Positions 8,170 to 17,089 of a stretch of 36,059 bases of DNA are shown piece after piece. The notes below the pieces were generated by a model, which ran no database searches, was not told the origin of the DNA, and saw only the letters and a list, made by a program, of their open reading frames with translations. Source of the stretch: Parendozoicomonas sp. Alg238-R29 (GTDB taxonomy: Bacteria; Pseudomonadota; Gammaproteobacteria; Pseudomonadales; Endozoicomonadaceae); assembly GCF_947331445.1 (NCBI RefSeq), contig NZ_CAMZOG010000048.1, forward strand, positions 1-36,059, written 5' to 3'. Numbering within the stretch: position 1 is the stretch's first letter; each line of letters starts with the position of its first letter. Position numbers and translations under genes: made by a program.

Positions 8170-9027
8170 ATGAGTGTATTATTCGTCGAACAACTCACCA
8201 CCATTGATTTTTCCTACTTGTGCCCTGAGCGAGGACTTGTCGGGGAAACCTGGCTGGTTGATGTCGCACTGACAGGGGAGTTAAATGATGAAGGAATGGT
8301 TTTTGACTTCGGTCATGTAAAAAAAGAAATCAAATCCATGATCGACTCCTATGCTGATCACGCACTACTTGTGCCTGCCAGACATGAACAGATTTCGGTT
8401 GTGGAGCACGAGGGTGAGAGGGAAGCACACCTCAACCTGATCAAAGGCGGCCAGGTTTTCTGCAAAGCTCCATCCCAGGCGATCCTTCCCTTGCCGGTTA
8501 CAGAAATAACACCAGAGCTTATTCGTCCATTGCTTGAGCAACACGTTCTTGCGGGCTTACCGGATAACGTCCGAGGCATAGAGATGCAGCTCTACCCAGA
8601 GAGTATTGAAGGCCCCTATTTTCACTACAGTCACGGCTTAAAAAAACACAAAGGCGACTGCCAGCGTATAGCCCACGGACACCGCTCTCAGATAAAAATC
8701 TTTGTGGATGACCAAAGACGCTCTGATCTCGAACAGCAGATCGCCAGTGACTGGTCGGATATTTATCTGGCGACCAGAGAAGACCTGAAAGACTCAAAAA
8801 ATATTCAGGGGCTGACTCACCTGACATTCTCTTACACTGCAATTCAGGGCCGTTTTGAGCTCCAGGTTCCTGAAAGGATCTGTTATCTGGTAGACACCGA
8901 CACCACTATCGAGCTGATTGCCGCTCATCTTTCGGAGATTGTCGGCCTGAAAAGCCCAGGAAGTCAGACAAAAATTATTGTGAATGAAGGTTACTGCAAA
9001 GGAGCAATTTCAGTCTTTGCAGCATAA
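8170..9027 (+). CDS. Tandem-domain 6-pyruvoyltetrahydropterin synthase/QueD family protein
   Basis: A 285-residue T-fold protein made of two PTPS-like halves. The N-terminal half keeps the VFDFGHVKKEIK and ADHALLVP elements that correspond to the DFxxLK...DH region of QueD. The C-terminal half has the zinc and catalytic cluster: His155, Cys164, His169 and His171 in a segment ending RIAHGH. Its end has DTDTTIELIAAHLSEI and VNEGYC-like elements. So the two halves carry complementary pieces of the active site. QueD makes 6-carboxytetrahydropterin for queuosine synthesis; whether this long form does so is an inference. It follows the EEP gene by 59 bp on the same strand. Only 11 bp separate its stop from the convergent gene's end. 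Confidence 0.82.
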   Translation: MSVLFVEQLTTIDFSYLCPERGLVGETWLVDVALTGELNDEGMVFDFGHVKKEIKSMIDSYADHALLVPARHEQISVVEHEGEREAHLNLIKGGQVFCKAPSQAILPLPVTEITPELIRPLLEQHVLAGLPDNVRGIEMQLYPESIEGPYFHYSHGLKKHKGDCQRIAHGHRSQIKIFVDDQRRSDLEQQIASDWSDIYLATREDLKDSKNIQGLTHLTFSYTAIQGRFELQVPERICYLVDTDTTIELIAAHLSEIVGLKSPGSQTKIIVNEGYCKGAISVFAA

Positions 9028-9038
9028 ATCACTCGCTA

Positions 9039-10631
9039 TTACTTGCCTCCACTACCATGCGCCTCCATAAACGGAGGTGGTAGCTGGTCTGCACTGCCAG
9101 AATTAGAGGGTAAGAATAAGAGAGGCTGCACACTTTCTTGTTTGGATTTGGTTGTGCCCGGAAAACTATCGGAATTAGGCCAACTATGGCTCACACTATA
9201 ATTACCGCGATGAATGTTCCACACATATGAGCTCGGATGAGAAAGTGTTTCACTTTTACTGCGTTTAGGATTCACGATAGGCTTTGTGGATACTAAATTG
9301 AGATGTCGCGAAGTGGTAATAGACTGAGTAGTCTGAACAGGTATCTGGGCCGGTGAATGTGCGTGCCCAATACCATCCATAGGCCCAACAATCTCATCGT
9401 CTATGTCACTGGTCGTACCTCGTTCCCATTCATTGGGGTTAAGAGATGGCCAAACAGACCCCAATGGCGTAAAGGATGTTGGCATTATCCCTACCTCAGC
9501 AACCCCATCTCTCCAATCATGCTTGTCAAAGTAATTATCGTCAGCACGGTAATATATGCAGGAGCCACCAGCTCTGTGTTCCACTCGGGCAAAATAGGAT
9601 GAAGGATTACAGGTATTGGATCCATCGCCCCCCACCTGCATTTTACCATCACGCCAGGTATTGGTATGCAAATCGGATATAAAAATCCCTGCATCTGTTG
9701 AAACTGTAAGATAACCTTCATGTTTCCTCACGGGGCTAGGGCTGTAGGTTATAGAGCGAATATCTATGTCGTTTTTCGTATATTGGTTAAATTCCAAAAA
9801 CTCCTTCAGGGAAGCACTGGCAACAAGTCCAAGATCCAAACCTGATTCTGTCTGTCTGAAGAAGTACAGACTTGTTGATGTTGCGATATACAAGCCACGG
9901 GGGGTCATTTCTATGCCCCTGAAAGGTGACTGGGTGCCCAATGTTTCTTCATAAATCATTTCAGTCACCTGAGTTGTTTCAAACTGATCGCGAAAATCAT
10001 AAAAAACAATCCGATCTTTAACCTCCCCTATCCCTTTATAACTAACAATCAAATTAAACTCCCATGGCTGATTTGTGGGAGACGTATTGCTTAATTTGTA
10101 TTTTTGATCGTAGGCTTTGATGTGATTGATATGAGCTCGTGGCTTGGAAGTTAATACATTTTCGAGCGCATACTGGTATTTAGGCAACCAACACTTTTCA
10201 GCCTGATCAAAAGTTTCTTCAAACTTCAGCTGAAATAAGTGCTCTTTGCTACCAATATATATCCAAGTCATTTTTTTATAATGGTGTACACTCAAAGCTC
10301 CTGTCAGTTCATAGCCATCTTCCGATAAAAAAAAATCTTCATCTAACGGAGTGCCATCCTCCTCCCTAAAAAAAGATGAAATAAGCTTACAGTGTGGTTT
10401 AACTTCCCAGTTCCGTTGCATGCATAGCCTTTTACTATCTCCGGAAATCCAAACTGCTATCGTTTCATCAAACGACACCAGACTTCTCAGACTTGGCAAA
10501 TCAAACTTACCAAACATAGCGAAAACAGGCGTTGATAACCCCACAACGACCATACTTGCTAAACATACGAAAATATTGGCAATTTTTGCGTAAATAACTG
10601 CTCCCCCATAACAACCGCAGCGATTCAGCAC
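9039..10631 (-). CDS. Secreted protein of unknown function, beta-rich, low-complexity tail
   Basis: I do not recognise this 530-residue protein. It begins with a signal peptide (hydrophobic to about residue 38, ending TPVFA). The middle 350 residues are rich in short strands with aromatic and Gly turns (GLYIATSTSLYFF, GYLTVSTDAGIFI), suggestive of a beta-propeller. Two related segments, TWRDGKMQVGG and DWRDGVAEVG, stand about 45 residues apart. The last 140 residues are Ser/Pro/Asn-rich and look disordered. GTG at 10631 is the only usual start that keeps the signal peptide. A GGGGGAG sequence further in precedes an ATT codon (10595), so a shorter form from a rare start is possible. A strong terminator upstream means it needs its own promoter. 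Confidence 0.7.
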   Translation of the reverse strand: MLNRCGCYGGAVIYAKIANIFVCLASMVVVGLSTPVFAMFGKFDLPSLRSLVSFDETIAVWISGDSKRLCMQRNWEVKPHCKLISSFFREEDGTPLDEDFFLSEDGYELTGALSVHHYKKMTWIYIGSKEHLFQLKFEETFDQAEKCWLPKYQYALENVLTSKPRAHINHIKAYDQKYKLSNTSPTNQPWEFNLIVSYKGIGEVKDRIVFYDFRDQFETTQVTEMIYEETLGTQSPFRGIEMTPRGLYIATSTSLYFFRQTESGLDLGLVASASLKEFLEFNQYTKNDIDIRSITYSPSPVRKHEGYLTVSTDAGIFISDLHTNTWRDGKMQVGGDGSNTCNPSSYFARVEHRAGGSCIYYRADDNYFDKHDWRDGVAEVGIMPTSFTPLGSVWPSLNPNEWERGTTSDIDDEIVGPMDGIGHAHSPAQIPVQTTQSITTSRHLNLVSTKPIVNPKRSKSETLSHPSSYVWNIHRGNYSVSHSWPNSDSFPGTTKSKQESVQPLLFLPSNSGSADQLPPPFMEAHGSGGK

Positions 10632-10690
10632 ATACTGAAATTTCCCAATAGTTAAGCTGAAAACAGACGCTTCGCCAGAACTTTGGGCAT

Positions 10691-10723
10691 AAAAAAACCG
10701 CGCTCTACTTTAAAGCAGGGCGC
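10691..10723 (-). terminator. Rho-independent terminator (minus strand)
   Basis: On the minus strand GCGCCCT (10723-10717) pairs with AGAGCGC (10706-10700, one G-T pair) around a loop with a CTTTAAAG palindrome, followed by GG and seven Ts (10697-10691). It stops transcripts arriving from the groEL/intron side and insulates the gene starting at 10631. It may be the original groEL-operon terminator, displaced by the intron. Confidence 0.8.
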
Positions 10724-10804
10724 AGTTCTTATTCAGCAGAGTTGAGAGTTATGGGGTGATGATGTCGGGTAAGGAACTGCCATTACTGGCAGCCCCTCCC
10801 CTAA

Positions 10805-10838
10805 GAACCGTACGTGCGAGTTTCCCCGCATACGGCTC
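10805..10838 (-). ncRNA. Group II intron domain V (catalytic hairpin)
   Basis: Minus-strand 34-nt hairpin: GAGCCGTA pairs with TACGGTTC, with an inner stem and loop around CGGGGAAACTCG. This is the most conserved part of group II ribozymes and appears complete, as expected of a splicing-competent intron. Confidence 0.88.
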
Positions 10839-10912
10839 AAGCCCCTCAAAGCCTGACCAGGGTCAAGCCAGAAGCTCAATTTTCAAAACTCAGGTTTGCA
10901 GGTTAAGAATCT

Positions 10913-10930
10913 CCGGGGCTTACGCCCCGG
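10913..10930. repeat. GC-rich hairpin in intron domain IV
   Basis: CCGGGGC (10913-10919), loop TTAC, GCCCCGG (10924-10930). Stable seven-pair stem downstream of the 29-codon ORF on the minus strand. No T-run follows, so it is more likely intron RNA structure than a terminator. Confidence 0.5.
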
Positions 10931-10950
10931 CTATTCCAAGATTAAGCGTA

Positions 10951-11040
10951 TTAGAGCATCCCTACCCCTGTAAGAACTGCAATAGCTCTAACGGTAGCAG
11001 CAACGTCCAACCTAACCTCTACTTTCAGATCAAATTTCAT
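10951..11040 (-). CDS. Possible 29-residue micro-ORF in intron domain IV
   Basis: ATG at 11040, stop TAA at 10953-10951, preceded by AAGGG about eight bases upstream. The product begins MKFDLKVEVRLDV and ends TGVGML: an amphipathic charged half followed by a hydrophobic half, like a small membrane-associated peptide. It lies between the maturase stop and domain V, a stretch of about 490 nt that is longer than usual in such introns. No family recognised; it could be chance. Confidence 0.35.
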   Translation of the reverse strand: MKFDLKVEVRLDVAATVRAIAVLTGVGML

Positions 11041-11059
11041 GGTAATACCCTTCTGTTTG

Positions 11060-11075
11060 ATCTGGAGCTCCAGAT
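11060..11075. repeat. Perfect 16-bp palindrome
   Basis: ATCTGGAGCTCCAGAT reads the same on both strands. It lies in the non-coding part of intron domain IV, between the two micro-ORFs. It may be a structural hairpin of the intron RNA. Confidence 0.55.
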
Positions 11076-11087
11076 ATGAATATCTGA

Positions 11088-11153
11088 TTACTTATATACC
11101 GCCTGCAAAGCGGTAGCTGAATTACCTCTAGAAAGTAACCCAGCAGCAGACAT
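11088..11153 (-). CDS. Possible 21-residue micro-ORF in intron domain IV
   Basis: ATG at 11153 to TAA at 11090-11088, product MSAAGLLSRGNSATALQAV plus YK. GGGGAGAGG lies upstream, about ten bases from the ATG. It stands between the maturase and the 29-codon ORF. It is very short and may be random; listed because it precedes another micro-ORF on the same strand. Confidence 0.2.
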   Translation of the reverse strand: MSAAGLLSRGNSATALQAVYK

Positions 11154-11330
11154 GTAACTTGTGCCTCTCCCCTTCACAGCATATCTCTGCGCCTTGGAGC
11201 TTTACCGTTCTCACGCCCTTTAGCCACCTTGTAATCGGTGACATTCGGGGTTAACAGCCCCGAAACCTGCAAATTCAAATATCAGCACATTATATCCATC
11301 GAATACTGTACAACCGTACAGTTTCAGCGA

Positions 11331-13013
11331 CTATTTACTGATATTCCAACCCTGAGAATGCAATTGCCGATGGCAATTCGGGTGCAACATAACCAGATTG
11401 GACAACACATCCGTCCCACCATTCGTTCTCTCAATGATGTGATGAACATCCCAACCTGATTCATGATCCAGCGTTCCACAACATAAAGGACACAACCCTT
11501 TCTGCTCCGACCAGAGCCGGATCAGCTTCCCCCGAGACTTCAGAGATTCTTTAACCTTCTTCAGCCATCTGGCCTCGAAGTATTGCTCCCACTCGGGATC
11601 GTAGGGGTTGGCATTGCCCTTGATTTTCACATGTCGCTTAATCGCTACATCACTGGCATACAGCAACTCTGCCAATACACCATTACCATCTGCATCGCGG
11701 TACGCTGCACAGAACGTCCAACTACGACCACCTACACGCCGGAAATACTTCTTCATAATCCAGCCCTTTCGACGGTTGGCGTGTCTGCGCCTCGCCCATT
11801 GCCACAGCATTTTCCATATCTGTAAATCTACCCGGCTGAAGGTTTCCTTCGCCACTATACCTCTGTGGTAGTTTGCCCAACCTCTGATAACAAGGTTGAG
11901 CAACTGCACTAACCTGTATTGCGGCACAGTTTTGTTGGATTTAATGATCTCTCGAACTTTCTCCAAGAGTGCCTTCACATTCTTATCTGATGGCTTTATC
12001 AACATCTTGCCGTTGTACTTACGTACATTCTGCCCGAGAAAATCAAACCCTCTTGAGATATGTGTTACCAAAGTTTTTTTCGGAGACAGGGCAAGCCCTC
12101 TCCCCTTCATAAACTGCACGACCTTAGGCAGGGCTTTCTCCCCAAGCAGCTCTTTCGAGATGCCTGTGATAATGAAGTCATCTGCATACCTCACATAATT
12201 CACTTTGTGCTTATAGCTCTTCTTGGTGTTGGATCTACCAAAGGCTTCCTCCAACTCCTTTTCCAAACCGTCCAAAGCGATATTCGCTAACGTAGGCGAG
12301 ATAATGCCACCTTGCGGTGTTCCCGTTTCTGTTGCGAACAATTGCCGGGATTCAATGAGCCCTGCTTTCAACCACTTGCGTAATACCTGCTTGTCCATAG
12401 GAACATGGTCAAGCAACCACTCATGATTGATATTGTCAAAACACCCTTTTATATCCCCTTCCAAAACCCACTCTGGAGCGCTGCTACGGCTGAGAACAAT
12501 GAAGCATTGCTCAATGGCATCAGCAGTGGATCGCCCAGAGCGAAAACCATAGGAGTTTCGATCCGCACAACTTTCCGACACGGGTTCCAAAGCCAGCAGA
12601 AACAACGCCTGCATAGCTCTGTCCTTCATGGTCGGAATACCCAGCGGGCGGCGTTTACCGTTAGCTTTCGGGATGTATGCTCGCTTCAATGGTCGCGGTT
12701 TATAACCTTGACACTTCAGCGAATGCAGGGCCTGCCATTTCGACTTAGGCGTACTCCAAAGAACTCCATCAACTCCAGAAGTTCTCTTACCCGCATTTTC
12801 TGTTACCCGTCTTACTGCCAAAGCTCTGGCAGAAAACGAGTTAACCAGTAACCGTTGTAATGCTTTCACACTGCGCCAGTTTCTGGCTCTGGCTGCTTTC
12901 GCGATACGAAGCTGCACCCTCCTGACCTGCCGATTGGTTAACTCCCAGTTAATCTGGTGCCAACCCTCCGGACAAGCGGAAGACGCAGACGCTTGTGATA
13001 CAAGTACGCTCAC
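11331..13013 (-). CDS. ltrA: Group II intron reverse transcriptase/maturase with HNH endonuclease
   Basis: Multifunctional intron-encoded protein that assists splicing, nicks the target and copies the intron into DNA. Domains in order over 560 residues: an RVT_N region (about 20-83, ending KRTSGVDG); reverse transcriptase with GIPTMKDRAMQ, YGFRSGRS, LEGDIKGCFDNI and catalytic YADD at 276-279; maturase domain X with RGWANYHRG; and a C-terminal HNH nuclease with CPLC, DVHHIIERTNGG and NLVMLHPNCH. All key residues are intact. The frame is open to 13169, but GTG at 13013 has a perfect AAGGAGG (13027-13021) seven bases upstream and is the real start. The RVT_N plus HNH architecture suggests a chloroplast-like class of bacterial intron (inference). 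Confidence 0.93.
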   Translation of the reverse strand: MSVLVSQASASSACPEGWHQINWELTNRQVRRVQLRIAKAARARNWRSVKALQRLLVNSFSARALAVRRVTENAGKRTSGVDGVLWSTPKSKWQALHSLKCQGYKPRPLKRAYIPKANGKRRPLGIPTMKDRAMQALFLLALEPVSESCADRNSYGFRSGRSTADAIEQCFIVLSRSSAPEWVLEGDIKGCFDNINHEWLLDHVPMDKQVLRKWLKAGLIESRQLFATETGTPQGGIISPTLANIALDGLEKELEEAFGRSNTKKSYKHKVNYVRYADDFIITGISKELLGEKALPKVVQFMKGRGLALSPKKTLVTHISRGFDFLGQNVRKYNGKMLIKPSDKNVKALLEKVREIIKSNKTVPQYRLVQLLNLVIRGWANYHRGIVAKETFSRVDLQIWKMLWQWARRRHANRRKGWIMKKYFRRVGGRSWTFCAAYRDADGNGVLAELLYASDVAIKRHVKIKGNANPYDPEWEQYFEARWLKKVKESLKSRGKLIRLWSEQKGLCPLCCGTLDHESGWDVHHIIERTNGGTDVLSNLVMLHPNCHRQLHSQGWNISK

Positions 13014-13020
13014 TTGCTGT

Positions 13021-13027
13021 CCTCCTT
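13021..13027 (-). promoter_or_regulatory. Ribosome binding site deciding the maturase start
   Basis: AAGGAGG on the minus strand, seven bases before GTG at 13013. It rules out the longer open frame reaching 13169. Confidence 0.85.
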
Positions 13028-13601
13028 GGTTTACCCAAACGCCGGAGCACAGCAACCCCAATGGGGTACTGTCCCCCATTGGGATATATTGATGACTGCT
13101 GGATGACTCCAGACAGTATCGAAGGTTGTACAGTTCTCTCGCGATGAGAGGCCAAGCAGAAGTCTGCACCCTTTTTGGCAGAGTACTGTTTCAACTCTTA
13201 TCCGATCCATTACAGACCGGCATTCGCTTTCTCTGCTCTCCTTTACCCGCACCTCCAACAGCTTTTCTTGCGATCAGCCTGCCCTTACTACTGGGCAGAG
13301 ATTCGGGCTTACCGAGTTTCATTTCCATGACACTGATGGGTTAGGTTCTGCCTATCCGCCGGTAGTCGTTATGCTGGCGTATCCCCAGATGTAAAAGGGA
13401 TAACCGACTACGCACCTTTTGGTTGAAGCCTATCAGCAACTTAGGCTCGTCGCGGCTGACGACGTTTATCAGCAGTTCACATACGTTAACCTTGCCATCC
13501 AGCCTAGCGCCTCCCCCGCGTGTTGCTCGCAGGTTCTACATACTGCTTTACAGCAGATATGCACCACAAAGTGGGGCTACATTTTCAGGAAGCTTCGCAC
13601 A

Positions 13602-14017
13602 AAGCCGTTACCAGCAATGCACTATCCATAGGCTACTGTTGGCCAAACAACAGGTCTCGCTACCGATTAGATCAAAGATCACAGCAAACGGTGAGACAAT
13701 CACAGAAATGACTTACGCCGGTAGGTATAACCAACCGTAAGCATGATATAGGCACGAATATCCCTGCTACGTCAGAACCACAGATGCGATTCCTTCAGCA
13801 TGAACATCAATACGCGCTGAGGCGTGAGATACTAGGCCTGCACCCAATACCTGAATACGGACTTCCCTTGCGAGAAGACCGGTATCCAGAGAGTGATCCG
13901 GATACCGGATTTATCAAATGCTGCTTATTTTTTAGCGGATTTGGGTGAGGGTATTTTCATACCCTCGGGGACGTAGCCCGCTTTAGTAGGTCAGCTACCT
14001 ACGCGACTCTCGTCGCA
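13602..14017 (-). other. Non-coding, highly structured groEL downstream region (intron 5' exon)
   Basis: No gene is evident in these 416 bp. It contains inverted repeats: GCGAC/GTCGC (14003-14016), GTAGGT/ACCTAC (13986-14002), GAGGGTA/TACCCTC (13947-13966), CCGGTATCC/GGATACCGG (13879-13908) and a long imperfect stem at 13712-13741 (CTTAC...GTAAG with GGTAGGT/ACCAACC inside). The short frame reading ASARIDVHAEGIASVVLT near 13780-13840 might be a decayed coding remnant, but I cannot assign it. Confidence 0.5.
13873..13908 (-). terminator. Probable groEL terminator
   Basis: On the minus strand CCGGTATCC (13908-13900) and GGATACCGG (13887-13879) form a nine-pair stem, followed by TCTTCT. It lies about 110 bp after the groEL stop. 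The T-tract is weak, so termination may be partial. Confidence 0.5.
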
Positions 14018-15685
<1,668 letters not shown>

Positions 15686-15736
15686 TTAAATCAGGTGAAA
15701 AGTCGTAGCACAAACCATTAACGTATTCGTTAAGGG

Positions 15737-16033
15737 TTATTCGCCTTCAACAATGGCCAGAATGTCAGACTCAGACATCAACACGTGCTCAACACCATCA
15801 ATTTTGATGGTGTTGGAGTCGCTGTGGTAACCGCCGAATACGACCTTGTCACCTACCTTTACAACCATTTCAACCACATTGCCGTTGTTGTCGATGCGGC
15901 CAGCACCAGCAGCAACAACTTCACCACGGTTGGTTTTTTCAGCCTTGCCAGGCAGAACGATACCGCCGGAAGAAGTCGTTTCACTTTCAAAGCGGCGCAC
16001 CAGCACCTGATCACGCAAAGGACGGAGCTTCAT
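15737..16033 (-). CDS. groES: Co-chaperonin GroES
   Basis: Heptameric lid of the GroEL chamber. The 98 residues are the family's normal length: [14 protein letters not shown] at the start, the mobile loop [15 protein letters not shown] that contacts GroEL, and a roof segment around [16 protein letters not shown] precedes the ATG by seven bases. It is first gene of groES-groEL; a sigma-32-like promoter lies about 190 bp upstream. Confidence 0.99.
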   Translation of the reverse strand: MKLRPLRDQVLVRRFESETTSSGGIVLPGKAEKTNRGEVVAAGAGRIDNNGNVVEMVVKVGDKVVFGGYHSDSNTIKIDGVEHVLMSESDILAIVEGE

Positions 16034-16224
16034 TGATAATCTCTCCAGCTGTTTTTTTGAAAACGCTAATTTCCCGGTTGAAACCGGTTATTCCCAGTAG
16101 TACCCAGCACCCGGAAAAACCGAGTCACTGATAAAAGTTTTTGGCCGCTGCATTCAGCCCTAAGGACTGTTACAGAAGTTTTCTTGTGCGAAAATTCATG
16201 CAAAAGAACACGGCCGCTCGACAT

Positions 16225-16253
16225 GAGTGGGGGCTGGTATTTCGCATTTCAAC
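16225..16253 (-). promoter_or_regulatory. Sigma-32-type heat-shock promoter of groESL
   Basis: On the minus strand GTTGAAA (16253-16247) resembles the -35 CTTGAAA and CCCCACTC (16232-16225) resembles the -10 CCCCATNT, with 14 bp between. This predicts a start near 16217 and an untranslated leader of about 185 nt. The same bases lie just beyond the end of fxsA. Confidence 0.7.
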
Positions 16254-16280
16254 CCCCGAAATTCAAATTAGCCGAAAAAA

Positions 16281-16754
16281 TCATTCTTCTCTTCGAAATT
16301 CCCCGTCAATAGCATCATCCGAAGAGGGTTGAGCAAACGGTTGCCGGAAATCATTGCCACGAAATTGTCCACCCATGCCGACGCCACCAGAAGTGTACAC
16401 CTGAAAACGGGAGCTGCTAGTCATTCGTCGAATCAGCTTTCTGCGTATAGGAGGGATCAGGCCACACAGCGCAACAGTGTCGCTGATAAAGCCCGGAGCC
16501 AGCAGCAAGGCACCGCAGAAAGCGATAACCAGACCTTCCATCATTTCCATTGCAGGAACTTCGCCAGAAGACATTTTCTGCTGGGCTCGCATTAGAGTAC
16601 TGAAGCCTTCCTGGCGCAACAGGAACAAGCCAGCGGATGCCGTGAAGAAGATCAGGGCTATAGTAGGCAGCACACCGATCAGGCCACCTACTTTTATAAG
16701 AATCATCAGCTCTGTAATCGGGAACAGAACCAGAAGAAAGAAACCAAGGCGCAC
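16281..16754 (-). CDS. fxsA: FxsA family inner-membrane protein
   Basis: Small membrane protein of the FxsA family, named after the E. coli protein whose excess relieves exclusion of phage T7 by the F plasmid; its normal role is not established. The 157 residues show the family pattern: an N-terminal helix with FPITELMILIKVGG, a second helix with IALIFFTASAGLFLLRQEG, a cytoplasmic stretch, then GALLLAPGFISDTVALCGLIPPIRR, the conserved PGFxxD helix. The tail is Gly- and Gln-rich and polar. GTG at 16754 has GGAG seven bases upstream. It precedes groES-groEL, as it neighbours groESL in enterics. Confidence 0.9.
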   Translation of the reverse strand: MRLGFFLLVLFPITELMILIKVGGLIGVLPTIALIFFTASAGLFLLRQEGFSTLMRAQQKMSSGEVPAMEMMEGLVIAFCGALLLAPGFISDTVALCGLIPPIRRKLIRRMTSSSRFQVYTSGGVGMGGQFRGNDFRQPFAQPSSDDAIDGEFRREE

Positions 16755-16878
16755 TTTATTTCTCCGTGAGAGACAACGCTCTACATTAGTTACTGGGAGT
16801 TATATGGCGCTGGAACTTCTGTTTTCAAGGAGTGGATGCAGAAAAGTGATATTCGATACATTCCTGTAGGCTGAAACA

Positions 16879-17013
16879 TTATCGCTTTAACCTGCCGGTA
16901 AAGTCACGAACATGGGCATGATGAGTTACGTCTGTTGAAGCTTGCATCAGGTTATCCATCATAGGATTCGTAATATCAAGAATGTCCTGTTCTGATAAAT
17001 CCCTGAAGTTCAT
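16879..17013 (-). CDS. Small ORF, 44 residues, unknown function
   Basis: ATG at 17013 to TAA at 16881-16879. The product starts MNFRDLSEQDILDITNPMM and ends VRDFTGRLKR. Its composition is that of a real soluble helical protein, acidic in the first half and basic at the end, with no low complexity. GGTGG lies about six bases upstream. It sits between hugZ and fxsA on the same strand. It may be the N-terminal remnant of a longer protein or a genuine small protein. I do not assign a function. Confidence 0.5.
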   Translation of the reverse strand: MNFRDLSEQDILDITNPMMDNLMQASTDVTHHAHVRDFTGRLKR

Positions 17014-17089
17014 ACACGGCCACCAGCTGTTTCGCTCTAAACAAGCCGATTAAAAAGCCGGCTTACGATAACCCAGTAACAGAATTAAC

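Larger units (their letters stand above)
10764..13601 (-). mobile_element. Group II intron with maturase ORF
   Basis: A retroelement that splices as a ribozyme and moves by retrohoming. On the minus strand the 34-nt domain V is at 10838-10805 (starts GAGCCGTATGCGG, ends TACGGTTC, with GAAA-type loop). It is followed by a domain VI hairpin (about 10802-10767, TGCCAGTAATGGCA at its tip) and an end in GAC or GACAT at 10764-10762. The maturase ORF lies in domain IV. The 5' end is set at 13601, where GTGCG fits the GUGYG consensus 588 nt before the ORF start, a normal length for domains I-III. This 5' boundary is an inference. It is inserted downstream of groEL in the same orientation, so groEL transcripts can read into it. 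Confidence 0.85.

Noticed and set aside
9051-9083. CTACCA/CCTCC...GGAGG/TGGTAG inverted repeat as terminator of the PTPS-like gene
   Set aside because: It lies in coding sequence of the convergent gene and has no T-tract; it could attenuate, but the evidence is too weak to list.
10756-11079. 107-codon plus-strand frame across intron domains V and VI
   Set aside because: It crosses the catalytic RNA domains read on the opposite strand, so it is a chance frame.
12405-12851. 148-codon plus-strand frame inside the maturase
   Set aside because: Antisense to intact reverse transcriptase motifs.
13411-13415. GTGCG on the minus strand as intron 5' end
   Set aside because: Only 402 nt before the maturase start, and it falls within sequence that looks like internal domain I; 13601 leaves a normal length for domains I-III.
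13423-13740. 105-codon plus-strand frame in intron domain I region
   Set aside because: Overlaps structured intron RNA on the other strand; the translation is low in normal protein features and has no ribosome site.
13828-13843. GTGCAGG on the minus strand as intron 5' end
   Set aside because: The fifth base is A where the GUGYG consensus needs G. Not excluded completely, but less likely than 13601.
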